Origin: Bacteroidaceae bacterium
Lineage (GTDB): Bacteria; Bacteroidota; Bacteroidia; Bacteroidales; Bacteroidaceae
NCBI GenBank assembly: GCA_017448825.1
Contig: JAFSKR010000032.1
Coordinates: 1-64,000 of the forward strand
Direction: 5' to 3'
DNA: 64,000 nucleotides
In this document: one piece after another, positions 8,058 through 16,728 of the stretch
Numbering within the stretch: position 1 is the stretch's first letter
Layout of the letters: every line of letters begins with the position of its first letter
Notes under the pieces: generated by a model
Databases searched by the model: none
The model's input: the letters and a program-made list of their open reading frames with translations, nothing else
What the model was told of the DNA's origin: nothing
Program-made: the position numbers and the translations under genes

Positions 8058-9095
8058 ATGAAACGAATAGTAACAGTTTTAATCGCAGTATTGACTATGG
8101 CAACAGTAAATGCGCAAAGGCTACGGGTAGGCGACGGCACGTCGGGAATGACGCTGACAGAGCGTCAAAAAGGATTGGCAGCGTGTGCCTGCCTGATGGC
8201 ACAGGGAGATTTGGAGGGGTTGGAGTATGCCATGCGCTCGGCACTCAACAACGGCGTGACCATCAACGAGCTGAAGGAGGCTTTCTCGCAACTCTATGCC
8301 TACACGGGATTCCCGCGCTCGCTGAATGCATTAGGCGTATTGAGTAAGGTATTGGAAAACAGAAAGCCAGAGTGGCAGGAGGGCAAGCCCTGGACGCGCC
8401 CCAAAGTTTGGGATGACGCTGAAAAGGCACTGAAGCAAGGTACGGAAGTACAGACAAAACTCTCCGGCCGTGCGTTCGACTACGCTTTCTGTCCGCAGGA
8501 TGACTACTATCTGAAGGCTCATCTTTTTGGCGACATCTTCGCTGGCGACCAACTGACTCCTGCCGACCGAGAAATCGTGACCGTAGCGGCTCTGAGTGGC
8601 CTCGAAGGTGTTGACCCACAGTTGGCTGCCCACAAACGTGGAGCCGTAAACATGGGCAACTCGCAAGAACTCGTCGATGAACTCTGCGCCTGGCTCGACG
8701 ACATGGGCCTTGTGAAACATAAGTGGCCCAAGGGCGAACCTAATACCGCCTACGTTCAGTACTTCATCGGCAACAGTTATCTGGCCGACATGGGCGGCGG
8801 TGTGCATAACGTCACCTTTGAGCCTCGCTGCCGCAACAACTGGCACATCCATCACAAGCAGGTACAGGTGCTCATCTGCGTCAGCGGTCGTGGCTGGTAT
8901 CAAGAATGGGGCAAGGAAGCCGTACCAATGACTCCCGGCACCGTCATCGCCATCCCAGCTGAAACAACGCATTGGCACGGTGCCGCCAAAGACTCATGGT
9001 TCCAGCACCTAACCTATCACAAGGACGTGCAGGAAGGAGCCTCGAACGAGTGGTTAGAGCCTGTGACGGAGGAAGTGTATAATAAGTTGAAGTGA
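8058..9095 (+). CDS. Carboxymuconolactone decarboxylase and cupin fusion, exported
   Basis: 345 residues from the ATG at 8058, with signal peptide MKRIVTVLIAVLTMATVNAQ. Two carboxymuconolactone decarboxylase/AhpD-like repeats follow (GMTLTERQKGLAACACLMAQG, and LTPADREIVTVAALSGLEGV with QLAAHKRGA). A C-terminal cupin carries the usual histidine cluster (NNWHIHHKQ, and ETTHWHGA). Such fusions are common in Bacteroidota next to aldehyde reductases, flavodoxins and AraC regulators. A role in oxidising, reducing or decarboxylating small electrophiles is inferred from context, and the reaction is unknown. Confidence 0.85.
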   Translation: MKRIVTVLIAVLTMATVNAQRLRVGDGTSGMTLTERQKGLAACACLMAQGDLEGLEYAMRSALNNGVTINELKEAFSQLYAYTGFPRSLNALGVLSKVLENRKPEWQEGKPWTRPKVWDDAEKALKQGTEVQTKLSGRAFDYAFCPQDDYYLKAHLFGDIFAGDQLTPADREIVTVAALSGLEGVDPQLAAHKRGAVNMGNSQELVDELCAWLDDMGLVKHKWPKGEPNTAYVQYFIGNSYLADMGGGVHNVTFEPRCRNNWHIHHKQVQVLICVSGRGWYQEWGKEAVPMTPGTVIAIPAETTHWHGAAKDSWFQHLTYHKDVQEGASNEWLEPVTEEVYNKLK

Positions 9096-9150
9096 AACCA
9101 CAAATAGGAATTGGGAATCTAGGTAAAAGGATTGTAAGAAAGGAGTGTTA

Positions 9151-9180
9151 GGGAATCTCTGAAATTGGGATTCCCTTTAA
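9151..9180 (+). terminator. Rho-independent terminator after the CMD-cupin gene
   Basis: Stem GGGAATC/GATTCCC with an 11-nt loop, followed by TTTAATTTAA, 55 bp past the stop codon. Confidence 0.6.
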
Positions 9181-9309
9181 TTTAAAATCAGTTCGACAAA
9201 AATTATCCTGTTCAAATTCATCGAATTCACGTTAACATAAATTTCAGCTGGATGTGGGATAAAAACAGTTACATTTTTCCGTATTTTATACCCTATTTGT
9301 CTGATTCCA

Positions 9310-9592
9310 GGGAGGAGGAAGGGAGGAAAGAGGGAGGAAAAAGGGAGGATGAGCCCTAAAATTCCTTGTCCAATCAATTGCTTTACAGTGACTTACAAAA
9401 AAGGCCAGGGAGGAGGGGGAGGAAAATGCCTAAAAAGTCTATAGAAAAATTTTTCATAGAAGTTTTTACCCCTTTTCCTCCCCCTCCTCCCTAAATCAAT
9501 TCCATTACTAAATGATAGTCAGCACTTTAACGGTCTTTAATTAAAGTTCTCATCCTCCCCTTTTCCTCCCTCTTTCCTCCCTTTTTCCTCCC
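9310..9592. repeat. Large nested inverted repeat of GGGAGGA tracts, MITE-like
   Basis: Outer arms 9310-9353 and 9549-9592 pair at about 41 of 44 positions. The left arm is four tandem 11-bp units that each start GGGAGGA. Inner arms 9407-9426 and 9473-9492 are perfect 20-bp complements, and a central AT hairpin sits near 9440-9462. All share a centre near 9450, so the whole 283 bp can fold into one rod. The G-runs could also form a G-quadruplex. No coding capacity is seen. Confidence 0.7.
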
Positions 9593-9676
9593 GCTTTCTC
9601 CCCTTCTTCTAACCATCAAAGCACCCCACGCATCTCTGCGACCACTCCCCCGATGTCCCTATTTCCATTCCCCGCA

Positions 9677-9740
9677 AAGGCTCACGAGCCTTCCCCGCAT
9701 ACCCCCGCGAGCCTCTGCGGCTGAGGCTCACCAGGGTATG
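9677..9740. repeat. Two GC-rich hairpins
   Basis: AAGGCTC/GAGCCTT at 9677-9692 is a tight 7-bp stem. At 9698-9740, CATACCC/GGGTATG encloses a second stem GAGCCTC/GAGGCTC. They lie about 200 bp before the flavodoxin promoter. Their function is unknown. Confidence 0.5.
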
Positions 9741-9936
9741 TGGCATCAGGAGACAGCATCGAGGTGCGACCCTCTGCTGGTTTGATTAAACAAGCGTAAG
9801 ACAGTTTTCCTAAACATCCTAAAAGTTAACGGGGATTCGGTAGTTCTTCGCCGTTTCTTCATATATTTGCAGCAAAAAACGCAAAAATGGTAATTCTTTC
9901 CAAAATCTGTATAACGTGTATATAAAATAATGTCCA

Positions 9937-9944
9937 TACCTTTG
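9937..9944 (+). promoter_or_regulatory. -7 element TACCTTTG for the flavodoxin operon
   Basis: A consensus -7 box followed by GCGGCGTG, 26 bp before the ATG at 9970. It rules out the in-frame start at 9949. Confidence 0.7.
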
Positions 9945-9969
9945 CGGCGTGATTGAAACGTTACTGATT

Positions 9970-11034
9970 ATGAAGAAGATTTTTTCACTAATAGCAGCCA
10001 TGCTCATCGCTACAGCTGCAGAGGCAAAGACACTCGTGGTTTACTACAGCTACACCAACAAGTGCCATGAGATTGTGACAACACTGACCAGTCAGATTGA
10101 GGCTGACGTGGTGCGTATCGAACCTGCGGAGAAGGGGCTGAAGTACGAGGCGAACAATTATGCTCTTGGCACACAACTTTTGAATGCAATTAAAGCCAAC
10201 CCCAACGATGCCAGTAGCTATCCTGCCATCGACCCAGTGACGGTGAATCTGACCGATTACGACACATATATCATCGTCACCCCGCTGTGGTGGAGCCAGA
10301 TGGCGGCTATCATGCAGACGTACCTTTTCCATCATGGTGCAGAGATGGCAGGAAAGAACGTCGGGCTAATCGTGTCGAGCCATTCGAGCGGTATCAGCGG
10401 CGTGGTGGCTGACGCCCAACGACTGCTCCCCAACTCCATTTGGATGGGCGATGCGCTGTGGATCAACGCCAGCAACCACGGCAATCGCTCCTCGCTGATT
10501 GAAAACTGGCTGACGACCCAGAACTTTCCAACATCTAACGATATGACACAGAAATTCTACATCACCATCGGCGGCGTGACCAAGACGGCAACGCTGGTCA
10601 GTAACTCCTCGACGGAGGCGCTGGTGGCACAATTACAAAAAGGCAACATCACCTACGAGGCGCACGACTACAGCAACTTTGAAAAGGTGGGGGCACTGGG
10701 ATATACGTTCCCAGAGAACAACACGCAGATTACTACCAAGCCAGGCGACCTCATCCTCTATCAGGGCAGCAACCTCTGCATCTATTACGATACCAATTCG
10801 TGGAACTTTACGCGCATCGGTCAACTCGACAATATGACGCAAGCCGATATCAAGACATGGGTGAAAGCCGGCGACGGCAATGTTAGCGTGATGCTATCTG
10901 TTTCTGGGCCGACGGGAATTAATCAGGTTAAATCAGACGAAATAAAGTCAAAAGCCTATACGCTTTCTGGAACATTGGCTCAGGATGGTCAAAAGGGTAT
11001 CATTATTCAAAATGGCAAATTGATAATTAGATAA
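9970..11034 (+). CDS. Exported flavodoxin and cyclophilin-like fusion with a C-terminal sorting-like tail
   Basis: 354 residues from the ATG at 9970. A signal peptide (MKKIFSLIAAMLIATAAEA) is followed by a flavodoxin-type domain: TLVVYYSYTNKCHEI as the FMN phosphate loop, and TPLWWSQM and GLIVSSHSSG as FMN-contact loops. Residues about 200-310 match the cyclophilin-like fold domain that often follows such flavodoxins (EALVAQLQKGNITYEAHDY, GDLILYQGSNLCIYYD). The end (YTLSGTLAQDGQKGIIIQNG) resembles the short C-terminal sorting tails of Bacteroidota exported proteins. It leads an operon with the hydrolase (8-bp gap) and the AraC gene. Export of a flavodoxin implies extracytoplasmic redox chemistry. 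Confidence 0.8.
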   Translation: MKKIFSLIAAMLIATAAEAKTLVVYYSYTNKCHEIVTTLTSQIEADVVRIEPAEKGLKYEANNYALGTQLLNAIKANPNDASSYPAIDPVTVNLTDYDTYIIVTPLWWSQMAAIMQTYLFHHGAEMAGKNVGLIVSSHSSGISGVVADAQRLLPNSIWMGDALWINASNHGNRSSLIENWLTTQNFPTSNDMTQKFYITIGGVTKTATLVSNSSTEALVAQLQKGNITYEAHDYSNFEKVGALGYTFPENNTQITTKPGDLILYQGSNLCIYYDTNSWNFTRIGQLDNMTQADIKTWVKAGDGNVSVMLSVSGPTGINQVKSDEIKSKAYTLSGTLAQDGQKGIIIQNGKLIIR

Positions 11035-11042
11035 TAAAAGGT

Positions 11043-12167
11043 ATGAAAAAAACGTTATTATTAGTAGCAGTGGTGGGCGGCATGCTCATGGCCTGCACGG
11101 ACAAGAAACAAACAACAGAGAACAATATGGAACAGACATTGAATTTGACTCAAGAGTGGGACAAGGTGTTCCCACAGAGTGACAAGGTGGAGCACTCGAA
11201 AATCACTTTCCACAACCGCTACGGCATCACACTTGTAGCCGACATGTACAAACCAAAGAATACGAAAGGTAAACTGCCAGCCATCGCCGTGAGCGGACCC
11301 TTCGGAGCCGTGAAGGAGCAGGTGTCGGGCCTCTATGCCCAGACACTGGCAGAGCGCGGTTTCCTGGCTATCGCCTTCGACCCCTCGTTCACTGGCGAGA
11401 GCGGTGGCGAACCCCGTCAGATGGCTTCGCCTGACATCAACACTGAGGACTTCCTCGCCGCCGTCGATTTCCTCAGCGTGCAGGACTATGTTGACTCTGA
11501 GCGCATCGGCATCATTGGCATCTGCGGATGGGGAGGCATGGCGGTGAATGCCGCAGCTCTTGACCCACGTATTAAAGCCACCGTTGCCTCGACGATGTAC
11601 GATATGACCCGTGTGGCTTCCAACGGCTACTTCGATAGTGACGATTCGAAGGAAAAACGCGACATACAGCGTAAGGCCATTGCCCAGCAGCGTACGGAAG
11701 ATTACAAGAACGGAACGTACAAACGTGGCGGTGGTGTGCTGACCAAAGAACAGCTAACCGATGAGACCCCACAGTTTGTAAAGGAGTACAGCGACTATTA
11801 CACCACGCCTCGCGGCTACCACAAGCGCAGTGGCGGTTCCAACGACGGATGGAACGTCAGCGGCTGTCAGTCGTTCCTCAACCAGCCCCTACTCTGCTAT
11901 GCCCACGAGATAACGAACCCCGTGCTGCTCATCCACGGCGAGAAGGCCCACAGCCGCTACTTCAGTGAGACCGCCTTTGAGAAGATGACTGGTCAGAAGC
12001 CCGCCATCCCAGATACGCTTGAAGCTGGTAAGAATTGGAGTGCCATCGTTGGCAACAAGGAACTGCTCATCATCCCCGGAGCCGTCCACACCGCCCTCTA
12101 CGACGACCGTGCTGGCGTAATCCCATACGATAAGATGGAAGCGTTTTTCAGGGAGAATCTGAAATAA
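11043..12167 (+). CDS. Alpha/beta hydrolase lipoprotein, dienelactone hydrolase-like with Cys nucleophile
   Basis: 374 residues with a lipoprotein signal (MKKTLLLVAVVGGMLMAC, lipidated Cys18). The alpha/beta hydrolase core is clear. The nucleophile elbow reads GICGWGG, so cysteine replaces the usual serine, as in dienelactone hydrolases. The acid/histidine end is LLIIPGAVHTALYDD. It lies 8 bp after the flavodoxin and 27 bp before the AraC regulator. Substrate unknown. The neighbours suggest small reactive carbonyl or lactone compounds. Confidence 0.85.
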   Translation: MKKTLLLVAVVGGMLMACTDKKQTTENNMEQTLNLTQEWDKVFPQSDKVEHSKITFHNRYGITLVADMYKPKNTKGKLPAIAVSGPFGAVKEQVSGLYAQTLAERGFLAIAFDPSFTGESGGEPRQMASPDINTEDFLAAVDFLSVQDYVDSERIGIIGICGWGGMAVNAAALDPRIKATVASTMYDMTRVASNGYFDSDDSKEKRDIQRKAIAQQRTEDYKNGTYKRGGGVLTKEQLTDETPQFVKEYSDYYTTPRGYHKRSGGSNDGWNVSGCQSFLNQPLLCYAHEITNPVLLIHGEKAHSRYFSETAFEKMTGQKPAIPDTLEAGKNWSAIVGNKELLIIPGAVHTALYDDRAGVIPYDKMEAFFRENLK

Positions 12168-12194
12168 GGAATCCGTGTAACTCGTGATTGAAAT

Positions 12195-13094
12195 ATGAAA
12201 GACAAGATTATCCAAATAAATACGGTCGATGCCTACAACAAGCTCTACGACTGGGAAACGCTGCACCCGTTAGTGACGGTGGTGAGGCATACGGAGGAGC
12301 CGCCTGTAGATATGAACCATATCCGTTTGAACTATGGTCTCTATGCGTTGTTCCTGAAGCAGGGCGAGGGCTGCTCGATACGCTACGGACGCGAGAAGTA
12401 CGACTATCAGGAGGGGACCGTGGTGAGTTTCAAGCCCGGACAAGCGGTGACGGTGGAGTGGGATGAGTCGAAGCCCATGCCGCCCTCGCGAGGCCTGCTG
12501 TTCCACCCCGACTTGATCTATGGCACACCGCTGGCCAAGCGCATCCACGACTACACGTTCTTCGACTACGACCAGCGCGAGGCCCTGCACCTCTCGGAGC
12601 GCGAACAGCACATCGTCAGCGACCTTTTAGACAGCATCGAGGAGGAACTGCAGCACCCCGTTGACCGCCATTCGCAGACGCTCATCACCGATGCCATCGG
12701 CCTGCTCTTAGATTACTGCATGCGCTACTACGACCGCCAGTTCATCACCCGACACAAGGTGAATAGCGACATCATGACCCGCTTCCAACAAAGCCTTGAC
12801 GAGTATTTCCGCTGCGGCGAGGCCGAACGCAAGGGTCTGCCCAGCGTCACCTATTTCGCCGACAAGGCCTGCCTCTCGCCTGGCTATTTCGGCGACCTCG
12901 TGAAGAAAGAGACTGGCATGACGGCACAACGCTACATCCAGAACAAGGTCATCGACTTCTCGAAGCAGTACGTTCTCGACCGCGAGTTGTCGCTCAACCA
13001 AGTAGCCTATAAACTCGGTTTCCAGTACCCCCAGCACTTTACGCGCCTGTTCAAGAAAGAAGTCGGCATGACACCAAGTGAGTATAGGAACTAA
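12195..13094 (+). CDS. AraC family transcriptional regulator
   Basis: 299 residues. The N-terminal half is a cupin-like sensor domain (YALFLKQGEGCSIRYGREKY). The C-terminal 100 residues hold two helix-turn-helices typical of AraC/XylS proteins (SPGYFGDLVKKETGMTAQRY, and LGFQYPQHFTRLFKKEVGMT with PSEYRN). It closes the flavodoxin/hydrolase operon. By analogy with E. coli YqhC and yqhD, it may control this redox cluster and the dehydrogenase. That link is inference. Confidence 0.9.
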   Translation: MKDKIIQINTVDAYNKLYDWETLHPLVTVVRHTEEPPVDMNHIRLNYGLYALFLKQGEGCSIRYGREKYDYQEGTVVSFKPGQAVTVEWDESKPMPPSRGLLFHPDLIYGTPLAKRIHDYTFFDYDQREALHLSEREQHIVSDLLDSIEEELQHPVDRHSQTLITDAIGLLLDYCMRYYDRQFITRHKVNSDIMTRFQQSLDEYFRCGEAERKGLPSVTYFADKACLSPGYFGDLVKKETGMTAQRYIQNKVIDFSKQYVLDRELSLNQVAYKLGFQYPQHFTRLFKKEVGMTPSEYRN

Positions 13095-13099
13095 AGTAA

Positions 13100-13131
13100 C
13101 TGCCAGCTCTCCATTCTCAGAGGGCTGGCAG
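13100..13131. terminator. Hairpin between convergent AraC and GH30 genes
   Basis: CTGCCAGC (13100-13107) pairs with GCTGGCAG (13124-13131). No strong T-run follows on the plus strand, so efficiency is uncertain. Confidence 0.5.
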
Positions 13132-13197
13132 TCCCAACTATACACAAAGAATTCTAAAATTCGGGTGCCAAAGTGGAATTAAAATTGGGTATATGCA

Positions 13198-14703
13198 CTA
13201 CTTTTCCACGAATGTGTTGAATGAATGGGCATATAGGGTGGCTGTAAGGTATTTCCTGCCCAGCTTCACGCTGACAGTCTTTGTCTTGTCATTGGTGTTG
13301 CCTATGATGACGATGCGCTTGCCGTCAGGACGATGGAACACAATGGCTTGGGTGCCCGTTTCCTTTGTCCAGGGCTGGTAGCCAACCATACGGCTACCAG
13401 GAGTGACGAAGTGAGCGAAGTGCTTCACAGCATAGTATTCGGCTGTGTAACGGTGGGTATGGGTCTTGCTGTCCACTTGTATCAGTGCGTTCTGTTTCCA
13501 TCCCCACGGACTTTGGCCGTTGTCACAGAGAATGAAGTTCCAGATGAAGTACTCGTCACAGCCACAACCTATGTAGTCGCACAGCAGATGGAAGGTGTGC
13601 TCGCCAGCTGACCAATCCATCGAGCCGTTACCACACTCGCTTTCTGAGGATATCAGGTGCAAGTCGGGATAACGTTGGCGCACAGCGTCAAGATTCTCGC
13701 GACCCTCCCATTGGAAACCTGCTCCCTTCACGTCGTCCTTCACCCCATCCATGATCTTCTCCACATAGTCGGTGCGGTTAGTGTTGAATGTGCCGATATA
13801 GAGGCTCACCTCAGGGTGAAGCTTCCTAAGCGTGGGTGCGAGATAATCCTTGTTGAACTTGATGGTACCATCGGCAGTCCACGCGCAGCCTGGATAAGGT
13901 GTGTACGAGTAGGCTTCATTCTGATACATCACCATGTCGATGGGAATGCCCTCTTCCTTGTACAGGTCGATGAACTTGCAGAACATATTGGCGTAGGCCT
14001 GCAAGTAACGTGGGTCTTGAATCATGTAGTTCTGCGAAGCCAGCTTACGAGGAAACTTGCCTCTGTTCTCGCCCAGGAACTGCATCTCATTGGGGTCGGG
14101 GGTGCCGCTGTCGTCGAAGAGCAAATAGTCTTTTTCCTTTGGCAGCGTGTTCCATTGGCTGCTAACCACAGGATAATCTTGATTGATTTTCATCCATGCT
14201 GGAGGACTCCAAGGTGACACCCAAAAGGTTATGGCTGGTTGCCACTGTTGCGCCATCTTGATGAGACGGATAACGTTCAGCTTGTCATGCTCGATGTTGA
14301 AATACTTCAAGGCGAAGTCGCCGCTCACCGTATCGCACGAGTACCATGCACGGCTGTAGTCGTTGGCGTTCATCGTCAAGCGTCCACGAGTGAAATGCAA
14401 GTCACCATCGGGAGCGAACACCCTTTGTACCACCTCCTGCTGGGCATCGTCAGTGAGCAACAGTAGGGCATCCAAATCCAGTTCATTGAAGCAGGTTCCC
14501 CATGCCTTGAACTCATGTCCACGTTCTGCACCTGTTATGGTGAGCATCGGTGTATCCCCTTTCACTTTCAGACTGATGCTGCTCTGCTTCCAAGCCATGC
14601 CGTCGGTCGTTGTGTACTGCGTGAATGACTGTGCATACGCTCCACTAAGTGATAAATGACAAATGATAAATGACAGACCTGTCAGAAAACAATTCCTTCT
14701 CAT
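13198..14703 (-). CDS. Glycoside hydrolase family 30 (glucosylceramidase-like), exported
   Basis: 501 residues from the ATG at 14703. The in-frame extension upstream would start with TTG. The signal peptide ends at GAYAQ. The GH30 TIM barrel is recognised from ITFWVSPWSPPAWMK, the acid/base motif MYQNEAYSYTPYPGC (E263) and the nucleophile region ISSESECGNG (E354 or E356). A C-terminal beta-sandwich ends at SFNTFVEK. GH30 enzymes include beta-glucosidases, beta-1,6-glucanases and xylanases; the exact specificity cannot be read here. It stands alone, without SusC/D neighbours. Confidence 0.85.
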   Translation of the reverse strand: MRRNCFLTGLSFIICHLSLSGAYAQSFTQYTTTDGMAWKQSSISLKVKGDTPMLTITGAERGHEFKAWGTCFNELDLDALLLLTDDAQQEVVQRVFAPDGDLHFTRGRLTMNANDYSRAWYSCDTVSGDFALKYFNIEHDKLNVIRLIKMAQQWQPAITFWVSPWSPPAWMKINQDYPVVSSQWNTLPKEKDYLLFDDSGTPDPNEMQFLGENRGKFPRKLASQNYMIQDPRYLQAYANMFCKFIDLYKEEGIPIDMVMYQNEAYSYTPYPGCAWTADGTIKFNKDYLAPTLRKLHPEVSLYIGTFNTNRTDYVEKIMDGVKDDVKGAGFQWEGRENLDAVRQRYPDLHLISSESECGNGSMDWSAGEHTFHLLCDYIGCGCDEYFIWNFILCDNGQSPWGWKQNALIQVDSKTHTHRYTAEYYAVKHFAHFVTPGSRMVGYQPWTKETGTQAIVFHRPDGKRIVIIGNTNDKTKTVSVKLGRKYLTATLYAHSFNTFVEK

Positions 14704-14731
14704 AAAATCCAAATTTTACAGCTTTAGGGCA

Positions 14732-14739
14732 CAAAAATA
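14732..14739 (-). promoter_or_regulatory. -7 element TATTTTTG for the GH30 gene
   Basis: The minus strand reads TATTTTTG, about 30 bp before the ATG at 14703. Confidence 0.6.
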
Positions 14740-14856
14740 GGGAAAAGTTGGGAGATATCGCTTGTCAAATGATAAGAAATTGCATCGTCTCTCAGATATT
14801 TGCCATTTTTTAGCATGAATCATCCAGATGAATTTGTTTTTTCTCTCACTTAATCG

Positions 14857-14864
14857 TACCTTTG
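14857..14864 (+). promoter_or_regulatory. -7 element TACCTTTG of the ATP-grasp operon, with -33 TTTG
   Basis: TTTG at 14833-14836 and TACCTTTG at 14857-14864 are 20 bp apart, the expected spacing. The predicted transcript start is near 14871, so the upstream ATG at 14873 would be almost leaderless. The ATG at 14891 is preferred. Confidence 0.75.
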
Positions 14865-14890
14865 CAGTCTAAATGTGTATCATAAAGGAT

Positions 14891-15745
14891 ATGAGAATTT
14901 TAGGTATCAGCAGAGGACTGAAGTATTCACCGAATCTTGTAGGCAACGATGCTGCCATCTTCACCAAGGTGGTGGATGCACTGAAGGCTATGGGACATGA
15001 GGTGACAACCATTCGGGAAAGTGAGATGCTGGGGATGGATTATACTCCCTATGACCGTGTGTTTACGATGGCAAGGGACATCTTTTCGCTGGTGATGCTC
15101 GAAAAAGAGACGGACGTGGAGACGCAACGGAAGTTCATCAACTCGATTGACGGCATCCTGACTACCACCAACAAGGCAGCGGTGGCGACCCAGATGTTGG
15201 AGGCAGGCATTCCACAGCCTGAGTTCTTGGTGGGCGAGAAGCGCGACCTGCTGTATTGCTCGGCTGAAAGCAAGGATGACATTGTGGCACCCGTTTGGCT
15301 GAAGAATTGCGACGGCAGTGCAACGATGGCAGACGACACCGTTTTCTGCCCAACGAAAGAGGAATTTGATGCGGCCTTCCAACGGATGGAGGAACGCGAC
15401 GTGAACCTGTGGATAGCACAGGAGCATCAGCCAGGCGACTTGGTGAAGTTCTATGGTGTGGAAGGCACCTCGTTCTTCCGTTGGAGCTATGCCAGTCGCG
15501 GCCACTCGAAGTTCGGGCTGGAAACCGTGAACGGCAAGGAGAAAGGCTATCCTTTCAACGCTGAAAGAATCAAACTGTATGCCGACATGATTGCGAAGAA
15601 GTTGAACGTGCCCATCTATGGTGGTGATGTCATCATCGATGAAGAGGGGGAGTTCTGGTTTATTGATTTCAATGATTTCCCCAGTTTCTCCAGTTGCCAC
15701 GATGAGGCGGCTATGGCTATTGCAGAAAGAGTTTGTACACCATGA
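14891..15745 (+). CDS. ATP-grasp domain ligase
   Basis: 284 residues from the ATG at 14891, preceded by AAAGGAT. The fold is RimK/glutathione-synthetase-like: an N-terminal substrate domain (GISRGLKYSPNLVGNDAAIF), a central ATP-grasp lysine region (VAPVWLKNCDGSAT), and DVIIDEEGEFWFIDFNDFPS carrying the Mg-ATP acidic residues near the end. ATP-grasp enzymes join a carboxylate to an amine or thiol through an acyl phosphate. It overlaps the CDP-alcohol phosphatidyltransferase gene by ATGA, so translation is coupled. The substrate may be a lipid head group or its precursor, which is inference from the operon. Confidence 0.8.
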   Translation: MRILGISRGLKYSPNLVGNDAAIFTKVVDALKAMGHEVTTIRESEMLGMDYTPYDRVFTMARDIFSLVMLEKETDVETQRKFINSIDGILTTTNKAAVATQMLEAGIPQPEFLVGEKRDLLYCSAESKDDIVAPVWLKNCDGSATMADDTVFCPTKEEFDAAFQRMEERDVNLWIAQEHQPGDLVKFYGVEGTSFFRWSYASRGHSKFGLETVNGKEKGYPFNAERIKLYADMIAKKLNVPIYGGDVIIDEEGEFWFIDFNDFPSFSSCHDEAAMAIAERVCTP

Positions 15746-16728
15746 AAGAAGAGATTGCATCAACACTCAAATCGAACGACACGGAGGAATGGCTTGACAC
15801 GATGTGGACACGCCCCATCGGATACGGATGGGCACGGCTGTTCAACCGTTTCGACATCCACCCCAATACCGTGACCATTCTCTCCATGATGATTGGTGCA
15901 GCATCGGCATTTTTCTTTGTGCATGGCAGTTTCCGCACAGAAGGCATGGAGGGTCTTTTCTATAATATCATTGCGGTGCTGCTGTTGGCGTGGGCAAATT
16001 TCTACGACAGTGCCGACGGTCAGCTGGCACGCATGACGGGAAAGAAGACGCAGCTGGGACGCATACTGGACGGTGCGGCTGGCGACGTGTGGTTCTTTGC
16101 CATTTATCATGCCTTGACCCTCCGTTTCTATTTCCACCACGACCTGGAGTTTCGCTGGATGGGCATTGAGGACACTCCACAGAACGCTCTCATCGCCACC
16201 CTCATCTTCTATGCCTTGGCGTGGTTCTCGGGCATCGTTTGCCACGGGCGGCAATGTGGCCTGTCCGACTATTACCGACAGATTCACCTCTTCTTCCTGA
16301 AAGGCAAGGCGGGCAGCGAACTGGACAACTCGGCACAGCAACGAAGACTCTATGAGGAAACTCCGTGGAAAGGAAATGTGGTGCAGAAGCTCTTCCTCGA
16401 GACCTACATCAACTACACCCGAAACCAAGAGAGGCAGACACCCGCATTTCAACGGCTGTGGCAGACACTCAAGAAGAAGTATGGAACCGTGGAGAACATC
16501 CCTCAGTCGTTCCGCGACGAGTTCCGCCAACGGAGTCTGCCGATGATGAAATGGGCGAACATCCTTACGTTCAACACACGTGCCATCGCCCTCTACATCT
16601 TTTGTCTCATCGACCAGCCGTGGCTCTACCTCGCCTTCGAGATGGTGGTGATGACTGCACTCTACCTCTATATGCGCCACACACACGAAGGGTTCTGTCA
16701 ACAACTGAATGACCAACTCACAGCATGA
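15742..16728 (+). CDS. CDP-alcohol phosphatidyltransferase family membrane enzyme
   Basis: 328 residues from the ATG at 15742, which overlaps the previous stop. The family motif is present at residues 89-115: D89, D92-G93, A96-R97, G106, D110 and D115. The usual pattern ends D-xxx-D, whereas here the last two aspartates are separated by four residues (DGAAGD), a spacing I believe recurs in a Bacteroidota subfamily. Several hydrophobic segments (ITILSMMIGAASAFFFV-type, LLLAWANFY, the C-terminal LYIFCLI) support an inner-membrane location. The family transfers a CDP-activated group to an alcohol to make phospholipids. The acceptor is unknown here. Confidence 0.8.
   Translation: MKEEIASTLKSNDTEEWLDTMWTRPIGYGWARLFNRFDIHPNTVTILSMMIGAASAFFFVHGSFRTEGMEGLFYNIIAVLLLAWANFYDSADGQLARMTGKKTQLGRILDGAAGDVWFFAIYHALTLRFYFHHDLEFRWMGIEDTPQNALIATLIFYALAWFSGIVCHGRQCGLSDYYRQIHLFFLKGKAGSELDNSAQQRRLYEETPWKGNVVQKLFLETYINYTRNQERQTPAFQRLWQTLKKKYGTVENIPQSFRDEFRQRSLPMMKWANILTFNTRAIALYIFCLIDQPWLYLAFEMVVMTALYLYMRHTHEGFCQQLNDQLTA

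Larger units (their letters stand above)
9096..9969. other. Long intergenic region with terminator, nested inverted repeat and hairpins
   Basis: No gene is seen in 870 bp. The region holds a terminator (9151-9180), a giant purine/pyrimidine inverted repeat (9310-9592), two GC-rich hairpins (9677-9692 and 9698-9740) and the flavodoxin promoter (9937-9944). The one open frame crossing it on the minus strand (9177-9377) is an artefact of the repeat. Confidence 0.7.

Noticed and set aside
9177-9377. A minus-strand frame through the GGGAGGA repeat
   Set aside because: Its only distinctive part is the translated purine tract.
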